64,000 nucleotides of DNA from Gammaproteobacteria bacterium (GTDB taxonomy: Bacteria; Pseudomonadota; Gammaproteobacteria; DSM-19610): contig WGBO01000006.1 of the NCBI GenBank assembly GCA_015494295.1, forward strand, positions 163,234-227,233. The letters run 5' to 3'. This document shows, one piece after another, positions 8,237 to 17,585 of this stretch; positions within the stretch are counted from its first letter, which is position 1; each line of letters begins with the position of its first letter. Below the pieces are notes generated by a model. It had not been told where the DNA came from. It saw only the letters and a program-made list of their open reading frames with translations, and made no database searches. The translations under genes were made by a program, and so were the position numbers.

Positions 8237-8432
8237 GCCCAAAAACAGGCAACCAGCTGTTTTTATTGGATTTATCACAACCTACAGACGCACGCCGCTG
8301 ATCCGCCAGCAAGTAGAAAAATTGCGCCGGGCGTTCAGACCGTTGAAGGCCCGGTCACCTGTTAAAGGTCTGGTGGAGCCGGCCGACGATCCAGGAGATC
8401 CCCTTATATATTAGGTATGACCGGGCTCCGAC

Positions 8433-9704
8433 ATGGCTGACACTGATAGCAAGAAGATGACCCTGCTGGTGGTCGACGACTCACGCCTGATGCGCGTTGC
8501 CGCGCGCAAGATTCTGATGAACGACTTCGAGGTTCTGCAGGCCGCGGACGGCGAGGAGGGCTGGGAGATCTTGCAGCAACATCCCGAAATATCGCTGGTG
8601 ATGTCCGACCTGTCCATGCCCCGGCTGGATGGACTCGGCCTGCTCAAGCGTATTCGCGACTCCCGCTTCAGCGATTTGCCAGTGATCATCGTCACCGGCG
8701 CGGAAGACGACGACGGCAGCAAGCGCGAAGCCCTGGCCGCCGGCGCCAGCGATTTCATCACCAAGCCCTTCGAGTCGGTACAATTGCTGGCGCGCGCGAA
8801 ATCGCAGGCCGCGCAAAAGACCACCCGCGAAGCCCTGCAGGAAAGCGAATCGGAACGCCGGAAGTTGCGCGAAAGCAGCGCTGTCGATCCGCTCACCGGC
8901 CTTGCCAGCCGCCGCGCCTTCATGACGCACCTGGAGGAAAACCTCGCCTATGCCACCCGGCACCGCACGGAACTGTCCCTGGTCGCCCTGCGCATCGAGA
9001 AATACAAGGTTCTGTACCTGAGACGCGGCAAGCAGGCAGTGGGCAAGCTGACAACCACACTGGCGGCCCTGCTTGGTGAAGACCGTCGCCGCGAAGACAC
9101 CGTGGGCATGCTGGCGCCCGACACGTTCGGTATCCTGCTGCCATCCGCCAACCGCCCCGGGGCCAGGCGGGTAATGACACAACTGCAACAGGCGGTCGCC
9201 GACCTGCATGTGGAATTCGAAGGAGAGCCGATAGAATTCAATGTGCGGATGGGAAACTGCACACCCGACATACGGCCCGGCATCCGCGCCGAGGACGTCA
9301 TCGCCGCGCTGGAGGCAACACTGCGAGAACCGTCGCCCGCGCCGGCCGTAACACCCCAGCGCGAGCCCGCGCCAGCCACCGACGTGCGGCGCGTGGACGC
9401 GGGCACGGACCCACGCCCCACCGCCCCCGCAAACACCACACCACAGGCCGCGCATCAGCCGCCGGCCGCGAATGCCGACGCGATACACGCGGCACTCCTG
9501 GCATTGGGCAACAAGGCGGCGCCGGGCACCGATGCCGGTTCGCTCATGCGCGGCATACTCCCGCTCATCGAATGGTGGAACCGTTCAAGCGACGGGCGTC
9601 ACACAGCGCTGCTGCAAACACTGCGCCACGCCCTGGCGGAAGAACCGGCCGGGCCCGGCGCAACCCCTGCCGAAACACGGCTTCAGCCCGAACCGGTGGA
9701 ATGA
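8433..9704 (+). CDS. Response regulator with a degenerate GGDEF-like domain
   Basis: 423 residues. The receiver domain (about 10-125) has acidic D15/D16, the phospho-acceptor Asp in MSDLSMP at residue 59 and Lys in TKPFE at 111. The second domain (about 148-300) begins with the GGDEF-family signature DPLTGLASRRAF but has LAPDTFGILLP where GGDEF should be. The Gly-Gly and the metal-binding Glu are lost, so it is very unlikely to make cyclic-di-GMP. A Pro/Ala-rich linker (about 305-355) leads to a helical C-terminus. It may act as a c-di-GMP-independent signalling or protein-binding module. No histidine kinase is adjacent. Confidence 0.85.
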   Translation: MADTDSKKMTLLVVDDSRLMRVAARKILMNDFEVLQAADGEEGWEILQQHPEISLVMSDLSMPRLDGLGLLKRIRDSRFSDLPVIIVTGAEDDDGSKREALAAGASDFITKPFESVQLLARAKSQAAQKTTREALQESESERRKLRESSAVDPLTGLASRRAFMTHLEENLAYATRHRTELSLVALRIEKYKVLYLRRGKQAVGKLTTTLAALLGEDRRREDTVGMLAPDTFGILLPSANRPGARRVMTQLQQAVADLHVEFEGEPIEFNVRMGNCTPDIRPGIRAEDVIAALEATLREPSPAPAVTPQREPAPATDVRRVDAGTDPRPTAPANTTPQAAHQPPAANADAIHAALLALGNKAAPGTDAGSLMRGILPLIEWWNRSSDGRHTALLQTLRHALAEEPAGPGATPAETRLQPEPVE

Positions 9705-9705
9705 T

Positions 9706-10194
9706 TCACGCGCGACCGCGGTAACCCGCCGGACGGATGGCGACCCGGCACCGCACCCGTGTGCAACGTTGGCCATCCTTCCGGTACAGCCCGTACTCGA
9801 ACCACGGGGTACTGCGCCCTTCCCGCTCCAGCTCTTCGCGAATCGTCGCCTTGAGGGTTTCATCGAACGCGAAACGCAGTTCCAGATCGCTGTTTCCCGG
9901 CAGGTCGAACTCCAGTGCCAACGCGCGCGTCCACACCGCGTGCCCGGGAAACTGCTTGGCGCAGGCAATCGGCGCAATCGGGTCGGCAATGGCGGCCTGG
10001 TAGCCCCCGAACATGCTGCCTCCCATGTTGCGAGACAGCGCGGTCAGGGGCAGACGCAGCACCACGCGCTGCCAGTCGTCCTCCAGTTCGACCACCTTCA
10101 CGCCCATCAGGCGAAACGGCGGAAACCATTCGATACGGCGCCGCGGCGACAAAAAAGTGGCGCGTTTCAGCCAACGGGAAAGATTTACAGCCAT
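9706..10194 (-). CDS. DUF4442 hotdog-fold (thioesterase-like) protein
   Basis: 162 residues with the pattern of DUF4442/PaaI-like hotdog proteins: FRLMGVKVVELEDDWQRVVLRLPLT, then NMGGSMFGGYQAAIADPIAPIA, a helix carrying the likely acyl-CoA or acyl-ACP contact region, then ALALEFDLPGNSDLELRF. Hotdog proteins of this type hydrolyse or bind thioesters; the actual substrate is unknown. It is divergent from fabA, itself a hotdog enzyme of fatty-acid synthesis. This makes a lipid-related role a reasonable inference. Its stop is one base from that of the convergent response-regulator gene. Confidence 0.75.
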   Translation of the reverse strand: MAVNLSRWLKRATFLSPRRRIEWFPPFRLMGVKVVELEDDWQRVVLRLPLTALSRNMGGSMFGGYQAAIADPIAPIACAKQFPGHAVWTRALALEFDLPGNSDLELRFAFDETLKATIREELEREGRSTPWFEYGLYRKDGQRCTRVRCRVAIRPAGYRGRA

Positions 10195-10330
10195 AAGCGT
10201 CAGGCGCGAGCCTTTTCCTGCACGAAAACCGATCTGTACTATAACACCGCCGCGCCATGCAAATTGACGCCCAACCCGCTAGAATACGCGCCTGCAACCA
10301 TTCAGCCACGCCTTTTCCGGCCATGACACA

Positions 10331-10867
10331 GTGACGGCAACCACCTTGACTCAAGAAAGAAAATCCAGCTACGACTACGACGAGCTCCTTGCCTGCGGGC
10401 ACGGCGAAATGTTCGGCCCCGGCAACGCCCGGCTGCCGCTGCCCCCGATGTTGATGTTCGACCGCATCACTCATATCAGCGACGAAGGCGGCGCCCACGG
10501 CAAGGGAGAAATCATTGCCGAGCTCGACATCAAGCCCGACCTGTGGTTCTTCCAGTGCCATTTCGAAACCGACCCGGTCATGCCGGGCTGCCTCGGCCTC
10601 GATGCCATGTGGCAGTTGATCGGCTTTCACCTCGGCTGGCTGGGCGGCCCCGGGCGCGGTCGCGCGCTGGGCGCCGGCGACGTCAAGTTCAGCGGCCAGG
10701 TCACGCCGGATGCCAAACTGGTCACTTACCGCATCGACCTCAAGCGCGTGATCCAGCGCAAGCTGTACATGGGCATCGGCGACGCCGTCATGGACGTCGA
10801 TGGCAAGGCGATCTACCACGCAAAGAGTTTGCGTGTCGGACTGTTCACCTCCACTGAAGATTTCTAG
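10331..10867 (+). CDS. fabA: 3-hydroxydecanoyl-ACP dehydratase/isomerase FabA
   Basis: FabA dehydrates 3-hydroxydecanoyl-ACP and isomerises trans-2- to cis-3-decenoyl-ACP, the branch point of the anaerobic unsaturated fatty-acid pathway. The active-site His is in [13 protein letters not shown] (residue 77 from the GTG start) and Asp in LGLDAMWQ (residue 91), spaced as in E. coli. From GTG 10331 the protein is 178 residues; starting at TTG 10346 would give 173, closer to the usual length, and neither has a strong ribosome-binding site. fabB follows after 11 bases, the classic fabAB pair. Confidence 0.96.
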   Translation: MTATTLTQERKSSYDYDELLACGHGEMFGPGNARLPLPPMLMFDRITHISDEGGAHGKGEIIAELDIKPDLWFFQCHFETDPVMPGCLGLDAMWQLIGFHLGWLGGPGRGRALGAGDVKFSGQVTPDAKLVTYRIDLKRVIQRKLYMGIGDAVMDVDGKAIYHAKSLRVGLFTSTEDF

Positions 10868-10878
10868 GGTTTATCGTT

Positions 10879-12093
10879 ATGCGACGCGTTGTAGTTACTG
10901 GCATGGGCATCACGTCCAGCATCGGCACCACCCGGGAACAGGTTCTGGAGTCCCTGCGCGAGGGGAAATCCGGCATCGTGTTCGCGCCGGAGTATGAAGA
11001 ACTCGGTTTCCGCAGCCATGTCCACGGCGCGGTGGACGTCGATCTCAACACCATCGACCGCAAGCTGCGGCGTTTCATGGGCGACAGCGCAGCCTACAAC
11101 TACCTGTCGATGAAGGACGCCATCGAGGACGCCGGACTGGACGAGACGCTGATTTCCAACCCACGCACCGGCCTGATCGCCGGTTCGGGCGGCACCTCGA
11201 CCTCCAACGTCTCCCTGGCCATCGACCTGCTGCGCGAAAAGGGCGCGAAAAAGGTCGGACCGTTCATGGTGCCGCGCACCATGGGCAGCAGCAACTCCGC
11301 CTGCCTGTCCACCGCCTTCAAGATCAAGGGCGTCAACTATTCCATCAGTTCCGCCTGCTCCACCAGCGCACACTGTATCGGCAACGCCTGCGAACTGATC
11401 CAGATGGACAAGCAGGACATCGTGTTCGCCGGCGGCGGCGAGGAACTGCACTGGAGCCTGACGTTGCTGTTCGACGCCATGGGCGCACTGTCTTCCAAGT
11501 ACAACAGCACGCCCGAGATCGCCTCGCGCGCCTACGACGCCAACCGCGACGGGTTCGTGATCGCCGGCGGCGGCGGCATGCTGGTGCTGGAAGAACTGGA
11601 ACACGCCCGCGCGCGCGGCGCCAGGATCTACGCCGAGGTCATCGGCTACGGCGCCACCTCGGACGGCTACGACATGGTGCAGCCTTCCGGCGAAGGGGCG
11701 GTGCGCTGCATGCGCCAGGCAATGGGCGACCGCGACATCACCATCGACTATATCAACGCCCACGGCACCAGCACGCCGGTTGGCGACACCCGCGAACTGG
11801 AAGCCATCAGGGAAGTGTTCGGCGACAATATCCCCGCCATCAGTTCCACCAAGTCGCTGAGCGGACATTCGCTGGGCGCGGCGGGCGTACAGGAAGCGAT
11901 CTACTCGCTGCTGATGCTGGAAAACGACTTCATCTGCGCCTCGGCCAATATCGAGGAAATCGACCCGGTGGCCAGGGACTTCCCCATCCAGCGCGAACGC
12001 AAGGACAACGCCGGGCTGCGTACCGTGATGTCCAACAGCTTCGGTTTTGGCGGCACCAACGCCTCGCTGATCCTGCAGAAGTTCGAGGACTGA
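10879..12093 (+). CDS. fabB: Beta-ketoacyl-ACP synthase I FabB
   Basis: 404 residues, the expected size. This condensing enzyme elongates the cis-3-decenoyl-ACP made by FabA, so the two genes together make unsaturated fatty acids. The nucleophile is Cys160 in [12 protein letters not shown], and the two catalytic His are in [11 protein letters not shown] and [10 protein letters not shown]. The C-terminal [13 protein letters not shown] is the typical KAS-I/II ending. It is co-directional with fabA at 11-base spacing and convergent with hrpA 13 bases beyond its stop. Confidence 0.97.
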   Translation: MRRVVVTGMGITSSIGTTREQVLESLREGKSGIVFAPEYEELGFRSHVHGAVDVDLNTIDRKLRRFMGDSAAYNYLSMKDAIEDAGLDETLISNPRTGLIAGSGGTSTSNVSLAIDLLREKGAKKVGPFMVPRTMGSSNSACLSTAFKIKGVNYSISSACSTSAHCIGNACELIQMDKQDIVFAGGGEELHWSLTLLFDAMGALSSKYNSTPEIASRAYDANRDGFVIAGGGGMLVLEELEHARARGARIYAEVIGYGATSDGYDMVQPSGEGAVRCMRQAMGDRDITIDYINAHGTSTPVGDTRELEAIREVFGDNIPAISSTKSLSGHSLGAAGVQEAIYSLLMLENDFICASANIEEIDPVARDFPIQRERKDNAGLRTVMSNSFGFGGTNASLILQKFED

Positions 12094-12106
12094 GCCGGCG
12101 TCCGCC

Positions 12107-15100
12107 TCAGGCTGACGACAGGGTCTTCCAGGCCCTGTCCAGCCGTTGCGGCGATACCTTGTCCACCGTTCCCAGTTCCTGCGCGAACAGCGACACCCGG
12201 AATTCCTCCAGCAACCAGCGGAACCCGTCCAGGCAGTCGGCCGGCACACTCCCGTTCTGTCCGGCCTGCCGGTGACGCGACTGGTATTGCTCCACCTGCA
12301 GGGCCAGCTTGCGGTCGCGCTCCACGTTGCCCGGCAACTTCTCCAGCCGCGCCAGCGCGGCGCGCAGATAGACCGCCAGCCGGGGCAGACGTTGCGGCGG
12401 CGTCGCTGCCAGGAAGCCCGGGTAGACGAGCGTGGCCGCATGGGCGCGCACCTCGTTCATCGCCGCCAGCAGCGCAGGCGATACCGCGCCCTTCAACGCG
12501 CGATTCAGCCGGTGAAAGGCCTGCAGAGCGTCGTAACTGTAGCGACCGATCTCCACCGCCCGTTCCAGCAAGCCGGCACTACCCGCCTCGAGAATCTGCC
12601 GGAACGCTGCCTGCTCGCGCGGCAGCGCCTCGCCGGACAGGAATACCGCCTGCAACACGGCCCGCTCGAAGTCTTCCTGCAGGCACTGCGCAGACCCCAG
12701 CGGCGCGAACCACAAGGCCTGTTTCTGCCACTCCGGCGCCGCGCGGCACAGATCGCGCAAGCGTCCGGACACGCCACGCCGATACAGGGCCAGCACCCCT
12801 TCCCGATGGGCGCGCCCGGCAGCCTCGGGGTTGTCGAACAGTTTCAGGTCGACCCGTTCACCCGACAGCGCCAGCGCCGGCCAGGCACGCAGCGTCACAC
12901 CGCCCCGCGACAGTTCCACGCTCTCCGGCAGATCGCCGAAGTCCCACGCCCTGACGTCCTCGCGCTCGAACCGGCTGTCGGAGACGTTGGCGAAACGCTG
13001 CTGCGCCTGTTGTCCCCATCGCGCCTTCAGTGCCTCAAGCTCACGGCCGCCATCCAGCCGCCTGCCGTCGTCGTCGACCAGGTCGAACCACGCGAACAGG
13101 TGGCGGGGCAGCAGCTCCGGCCGCCACGCGGAGCGGGGAACCTCCACCCGCGTCATGCGTTCGAGCTGCCGCGCCAGCGCCTCCTGCAAGCGCCCTTCCC
13201 GCACCTCCAGCGCCTCCAGGCAGGCGCGCGCGAAATCCGGCGCCGGGACGAAATGCCGCCGCAGCGCCTTGGGCAGCGACTTGATCAACAGGCTCGCCTT
13301 TTCGGGCAACAGGCCAGGCACCAGCCAGTCGAAATCCTCCGTGCGCAACTGGTTGAGCGCCGCCAGCGGAACCTGCACGCACAGGCCGTCGTCCTCGTCC
13401 CCCGGCGAGAACCGGTAACTCACTTCCAGCTCCAGGCCCCGCACGTTCAGCCGCGAGGGGAACGCCTGCTCGTCCACCACCTCGGCACCGTCGCGCATCA
13501 CCAGGCTGCGTTCCAGGTGCAGGCGCCTCGGCTGGCTGGCGGACACCTGTTTCCACCAGCGGTGAAAGCGCGGTCCGTCGTAGACATCCTGCGGCAGCCG
13601 CTCGTCGAAAAAACGGTACAGCTCGTCGGCTTCCACGATCACGTCGCGGCGCCGCGCGCGCGACTCGAGCTGGTCCAGCTCCGCGAGCAAGGCGCGGTTG
13701 TGGGCGGCAAACGGCGCCCGGGTATCAAACATGCCCTCCACCAGGGCGTGGCGAATGAACAGTTCCCGCGCCACCACCGGGTCGATCGGTCCGTAATTGA
13801 CCTTGCGCCGGTTGACCAGCGGCAGGCCATACAACATGACACGCTCGAACGCGACCACCTGGGCACGGCCCTTTTCCCAGTGCGGGTCGGAATACTGGCG
13901 CTTCAGCAGCGGCCCCGCCAACGGCTCCACCCAGGAGGGCTCGATCGCCGCCACCGTGCGCAGATAACGACGGCCGGTCTCGACCAGTTCCGCAGCCACC
14001 ACCCAGCGCGGCTTTTTCTTCGCCAGCGCCGACCCCGGGAAAAGCCGGAACCTGAGGTTGCGCGCCCCCTGATATTCGCCGGGTTCCACCTGGCAGGCGA
14101 CATTGCCGAGCAGGCCGGTGAGCAGCGCGCAGTGTATGGCCTGGTAATCGGCTTCCGTGTCATTGCAGCGCATGCCCATGGCGGTCACCTGCTCGTGCAG
14201 TTGGCGGTGGATATCGGCCCACTCACGCATGCGCAGCCAGGAAATGAAATGCTCCCGGCACCACTTGCGCAACTTGTTCTGCGACAGGTGGCGCGACTGT
14301 TCTTTCCACGCCGACCACAACTTCAGCCAGGACATGAAGTCGGACTTCTCGTGTCGGAACAGGGCGTGCTTTTCGTCCGCGGCCTGCGCCTTGTCCAGGG
14401 GGCGGTCACGCGGGTCGGCAGCTTCCAGTACAGCGGCAATCACCAGCATTTCCCGCAGGCAGCCGTGCTCGCGCGCGGCCAGGATCATGCGCGCCAGGCG
14501 CGGGTCCAGCGGCAGGCGGGCGATCTCCCGCCCCAGCGCCGTCAGACGCTGCCGCCCGTCGACGGCGCCGAGTTCGTGCAACAGCTTGTAACCGTCGCGG
14601 ACCAGCCTCGAATCGGGCGGATCGACAAAGGGGAAATCCTCGACCGCGCCCAGTTTCTGCGAGGCCATCTGCAGAATCACCGCCGCCAGGTTGGTGCGCT
14701 GGATCTCCGGCGCGGTAAAAGGCTCGCGAGCGAGGAAGTCCTCCTCGCTGTACAGGCGGATGCAGATACCCGCCTGGACCCGGCCGCAGCGGCCGGCGCG
14801 CTGGTTGGCGGCGGCCTGCGACACCGCCTCCACCGGAAGCCGTTGCACCTTGGTGCGATAACTGTAGCGGCTGATGCGCGCCAGCCCGGTATCCACCACG
14901 TAGCGGATGCCCGGCACGGTCAGCGACGTCTCGGCTACATTGGTGGCCAGCACGATACGACGTCCCTTGTGGGGCCGGAACACCCGGCTTTGCTGCTGCG
15001 CGGACAGGCGCGCGTACAAGGGCATGATCTCGGTGCCGGGCGGATGGTGCTTGCGCAGGGCCTCGCCGGTTTCGCGGATGGCGCGCTCGCCGGGCAGGAA

Positions 15101-16003
15101 CACCAGGATATCGCCCGGTCCCTCGGCGGCCAGTTCGTCGACGGCTTCGACGATGGCGTCGATGCGCCCGCGTTCGCGCTGGTCCTCGTCCTCGCCGCTC
15201 ACCGGCCGGTAGCGGATCTCCACCGGGTAGGTACGGCCCGACACTTCGATCACCGGGGCGGCACCGAAATGCCGCGAGAAACGCTGCGGGTCGATGGTGG
15301 CCGAGGTCACGATCAGCTTGAGATCCGGGCGGCGCGGCAACAAGCGGCGCAGATAACCGAGCAGGAAGTCGATGTTCAGGCTGCGTTCGTGCGCCTCGTC
15401 GATAATCAGGGTGTCGTACTCGCGCAGCTCCGGGTCCGACTGGATCTCGGCCAGCAGGATGCCATCGGTCATGACCTTGACGTAGCTGCTGTCCCGCACC
15501 CGGTCCTGGAAACGCACCTTGTAACCAACCCCTTCGCCCAGCGGACAGCGCAGCTCCTCGGCGATGCGGGCCGCCAGGCTACGCGCGGCGATACGGCGCG
15601 GCTGCGTATGCCCGATCTTGCCACGCGCGCCACGCCCCAGTTCCAGGCACAGCTTGGGCAACTGCGTGGTCTTGCCGGAACCGGTCTCGCCGCACAGGAT
15701 GACGACCTGGTGCCGGGCCAGGGTTTCCAGGATGGTGTCGCGTTGCTCCACCACCGGCAGCGAAAGGGGGTAATCCGGTTTCGGGGCGGCTTCGCGCCGG
15801 GCATCCACCCTGTCGCGCGACGCCGCAACCGCGCGCGCCAGCGCATCCAGACCCCGGTCGATCGGCTGGCGGCGCCTGTGGCGGCGGCGCAGACCGGCCA
15901 GCCTGCGCGTCAGCGATGGAATATCCCGGGCCAGACAGGCATCCAGTTGCTGTTGCAATGTGTCGAGGGTGTCTTGCCCGGAACGGGCCGTTGACTCTGT
16001 CAT
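12107..16003 (-). CDS. hrpA: ATP-dependent RNA helicase HrpA
   Basis: 1298 residues from the ATG at 16003, matching E. coli HrpA in size. DEAH-box helicase motifs run in order: GETGSGKTTQLPK (Walker A), DEAHERS, SATID, LATNVAETSLTVPG and QRAGRCGR. They are followed by the helicase-associated, OB-fold and long DUF3418 C-terminal region. HrpA resolves stalled, colliding ribosomes on mRNA in E. coli. The frame is open upstream to 16078, but MTESTARSGQ at 16003 matches the usual short N-terminal lead. Divergent from the DsrE-like gene. Confidence 0.95.
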   Translation of the reverse strand: MTESTARSGQDTLDTLQQQLDACLARDIPSLTRRLAGLRRRHRRRQPIDRGLDALARAVAASRDRVDARREAAPKPDYPLSLPVVEQRDTILETLARHQVVILCGETGSGKTTQLPKLCLELGRGARGKIGHTQPRRIAARSLAARIAEELRCPLGEGVGYKVRFQDRVRDSSYVKVMTDGILLAEIQSDPELREYDTLIIDEAHERSLNIDFLLGYLRRLLPRRPDLKLIVTSATIDPQRFSRHFGAAPVIEVSGRTYPVEIRYRPVSGEDEDQRERGRIDAIVEAVDELAAEGPGDILVFLPGERAIRETGEALRKHHPPGTEIMPLYARLSAQQQSRVFRPHKGRRIVLATNVAETSLTVPGIRYVVDTGLARISRYSYRTKVQRLPVEAVSQAAANQRAGRCGRVQAGICIRLYSEEDFLAREPFTAPEIQRTNLAAVILQMASQKLGAVEDFPFVDPPDSRLVRDGYKLLHELGAVDGRQRLTALGREIARLPLDPRLARMILAAREHGCLREMLVIAAVLEAADPRDRPLDKAQAADEKHALFRHEKSDFMSWLKLWSAWKEQSRHLSQNKLRKWCREHFISWLRMREWADIHRQLHEQVTAMGMRCNDTEADYQAIHCALLTGLLGNVACQVEPGEYQGARNLRFRLFPGSALAKKKPRWVVAAELVETGRRYLRTVAAIEPSWVEPLAGPLLKRQYSDPHWEKGRAQVVAFERVMLYGLPLVNRRKVNYGPIDPVVARELFIRHALVEGMFDTRAPFAAHNRALLAELDQLESRARRRDVIVEADELYRFFDERLPQDVYDGPRFHRWWKQVSASQPRRLHLERSLVMRDGAEVVDEQAFPSRLNVRGLELEVSYRFSPGDEDDGLCVQVPLAALNQLRTEDFDWLVPGLLPEKASLLIKSLPKALRRHFVPAPDFARACLEALEVREGRLQEALARQLERMTRVEVPRSAWRPELLPRHLFAWFDLVDDDGRRLDGGRELEALKARWGQQAQQRFANVSDSRFEREDVRAWDFGDLPESVELSRGGVTLRAWPALALSGERVDLKLFDNPEAAGRAHREGVLALYRRGVSGRLRDLCRAAPEWQKQALWFAPLGSAQCLQEDFERAVLQAVFLSGEALPREQAAFRQILEAGSAGLLERAVEIGRYSYDALQAFHRLNRALKGAVSPALLAAMNEVRAHAATLVYPGFLAATPPQRLPRLAVYLRAALARLEKLPGNVERDRKLALQVEQYQSRHRQAGQNGSVPADCLDGFRWLLEEFRVSLFAQELGTVDKVSPQRLDRAWKTLSSA

Positions 16004-16157
16004 TTCGAACCTGTGCAGTAAGCGCGCACGGTGCCGGCGGGCGGGTTTGCAGACACTGTGCCAGACGACATTGTACACTGCACCTGCCTTCCGGGCCGAA
16101 ACATTGGCACGGGGAGGCGGTCAAAATTGTCATGTTTCACTGCCGCAGGATGTCCCG

Positions 16158-16622
16158 ATGCTCACACCCCCCCGGATACGCCGCTTCCTGACCCGGATTC
16201 TGCCACTGGCGGTGCTGCTTGCCGCAGCGCCCGCGGCGCAGGCGGAACCGCTGTTCGGAAACCCCACGCACAAGGTGGTCTACCAGTTCAACCAGGCCGA
16301 CCCCGAGTACATGGAGCACGTCCTGTTCTCGGTCGGGGCGCTGCTGCGCAAATATGGCGACGACATCCACATCGTGGTAACCGCCATCGGCCCCGGCATC
16401 CATATTCTCGCCGTGGACCCGCGCCGACCGATACCCGAGATCGTGCGCAAGCGCGTCGCCAGCCTCGCCGCCTACGGCGTCTCCTTCCACGCCTGCGGCA
16501 ACACCATGAAGGCGCTGGGCTGGAGCGAGGACGACATGCTCGACTTCGCGGAAGTCGTGCCAATCGGTGCCGACGACCTCATGTTGCTGCAGGAGCAGGG
16601 CTACAGCTATATAAGCTGGTAG
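16158..16622 (+). CDS. Exported DsrE/DsrF-like protein
   Basis: 154 residues with an Arg-rich N-terminus and signal peptide (LPLAVLLAAAPAAQA, cleavage about residue 29). The mature part has the DsrE-like alpha/beta fold: HKVVYQFNQADPEYMEHVLFSV, DIHIVVTAIGPGIHIL, then the conserved Cys in GVSFHACGNTMKALGW. Cytoplasmic DsrE and TusD carry persulfide sulfur on such a Cys. Secreted members occur in sulfur-metabolising bacteria but their role is not defined. The ATG at 16158 was chosen because upstream codons give no signal sequence. Two c-type cytochrome genes follow. Confidence 0.78.
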   Translation: MLTPPRIRRFLTRILPLAVLLAAAPAAQAEPLFGNPTHKVVYQFNQADPEYMEHVLFSVGALLRKYGDDIHIVVTAIGPGIHILAVDPRRPIPEIVRKRVASLAAYGVSFHACGNTMKALGWSEDDMLDFAEVVPIGADDLMLLQEQGYSYISW

Positions 16623-16752
16623 GCTTTGCGATATACTGCCCGCGGTTCCGACACCACAAGAACGCAGACAGCGTCGCCGGGAACCGCGTCGCACCACCGG
16701 CAACATGGTGCGTCGACAACCAGAATAACCACCATAAAGGAAGCGAGGACGT

Positions 16753-17079
16753 ATGAAGACAACCAACCTAACCGCACTGGTGCTGCTCGCAGCCACCGGC
16801 GCCGTGTCGACCGGCAGTCTCGCTGCCGGTGATCCCGCCGCAGGAAAGGTCAAGGCCACGACCTGCATGGGCTGCCACGGCATCCCCAGCTACACCAACG
16901 TCTATCCCTCATACCATGTTCCCCGGCTGGGCGGACAGCACGCGGAGTACCTGGTATCCGCCCTGCACGCCTACAAGGACGGCCAGCGCTCGCACCGGAC
17001 CATGCAAGCCCAGGCAAAAGCCCTGAGCGAGCAGGACATGGAAGATATCGCCGCCTTCTTCGCCGCCAGCGGCAAGTAA
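16753..17079 (+). CDS. Small c-type cytochrome (class I, c553/c4-like)
   Basis: 108 residues: signal peptide (about 1-25), haem-binding CMGCH near residues 38-42, and a family segment YHVPRLGGQHAEYLVSALHAYKDGQR. A Met (TMQAQA) near residue 83 is a plausible sixth haem ligand. This is the single-haem half of a cytochrome c4-type domain, probably a periplasmic electron carrier. An AAAGGAAGCGAGG region precedes the ATG. It is 30 bases upstream of a paralogue and likely co-transcribed with it. Confidence 0.88.
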   Translation: MKTTNLTALVLLAATGAVSTGSLAAGDPAAGKVKATTCMGCHGIPSYTNVYPSYHVPRLGGQHAEYLVSALHAYKDGQRSHRTMQAQAKALSEQDMEDIAAFFAASGK

Positions 17080-17109
17080 GCCGTCCCGAACCCAGTTGAG
17101 GAATGACAG

Positions 17110-17460
17110 ATGAAACGACTCCTATCGATCGCTGCTTTCACCCTGCTTGGCGCCCACGGCCTGAATGCCGCGGCCGCCGGCAACGCCGACGCCGGAAAGG
17201 CGATCGCCGCCAGCACCTGCGCGGCCTGCCATGGCGCGGACGGTAATAGCAGCAACCCGCAATATCCACGCCTTGCCGGCCAGCACGCCGACTACATCGT
17301 GCGCGCCCTGATGGACTACAAGAGCGGCGCGCGCAAGAACCCGATCATGGCGGGCTTCGCCGCGGGCCTGTCCGAGCAGGACATGAAAGATCTTGGCGCC
17401 TGGTTCGCCAGCCAGTCCGGCCTGGTGACACCCGTCCAGCCAAGAACCATCAAGAAATAG
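17110..17460 (+). CDS. Small c-type cytochrome (class I, c553/c4-like), second copy
   Basis: 116 residues, paralogous to the preceding gene: signal peptide ending near AAAA (about 22), haem site CAACHG near residues 37-42, PQYPRLAGQHADYIVRALMDYKSGAR, and a candidate axial Met in NPIMAGFA. The two together resemble a split di-haem cytochrome c4. Electron partners are not encoded nearby; a link to the upstream DsrE-like protein is inference from position only. A strong terminator follows, closing this unit. Confidence 0.88.
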   Translation: MKRLLSIAAFTLLGAHGLNAAAAGNADAGKAIAASTCAACHGADGNSSNPQYPRLAGQHADYIVRALMDYKSGARKNPIMAGFAAGLSEQDMKDLGAWFASQSGLVTPVQPRTIKK

Positions 17461-17488
17461 GCACGCCGGATTTTCGGCGCCCACAAAA

Positions 17489-17520
17489 GGGACAAAAACG
17501 GCGGTTTTTGTCCCTTTTTT
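17489..17520 (+). terminator. Rho-independent terminator after the cytochrome pair
   Basis: GGGACAAAAAC (17489-17499) pairs perfectly with GTTTTTGTCCC (17504-17514), loop GGCG, followed by TTTTTT. This is an 11-bp stem. A TTGACA at 17522-17527 directly after it could be the -35 of the next gene, but only a poor -10 (GAAACT, 17544) is visible. Confidence 0.92.
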
Positions 17521-17585
17521 CTTGACATATCCGAAAAGCCTGCGAAACTTGTTGAAATCGTGCCCGTTCCGGGCAGGGAGCAGCA

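Noticed and set aside
8417..8440. Seven-codon upstream frame overlapping the response-regulator start
   Set aside because: No clear ribosome-binding site and too short to judge; probably chance.
12146..15994. 1282-codon open frame antisense to hrpA
   Set aside because: Arg/Gln/His-rich shadow typical of high-G+C DNA; hrpA on the other strand has all helicase motifs.
16004..16157. Extending the DsrE-like gene to the ATG at 15960
   Set aside because: Extension would add 66 residues with no signal sequence and overlap hrpA; the ATG at 16158 gives a normal signal peptide.
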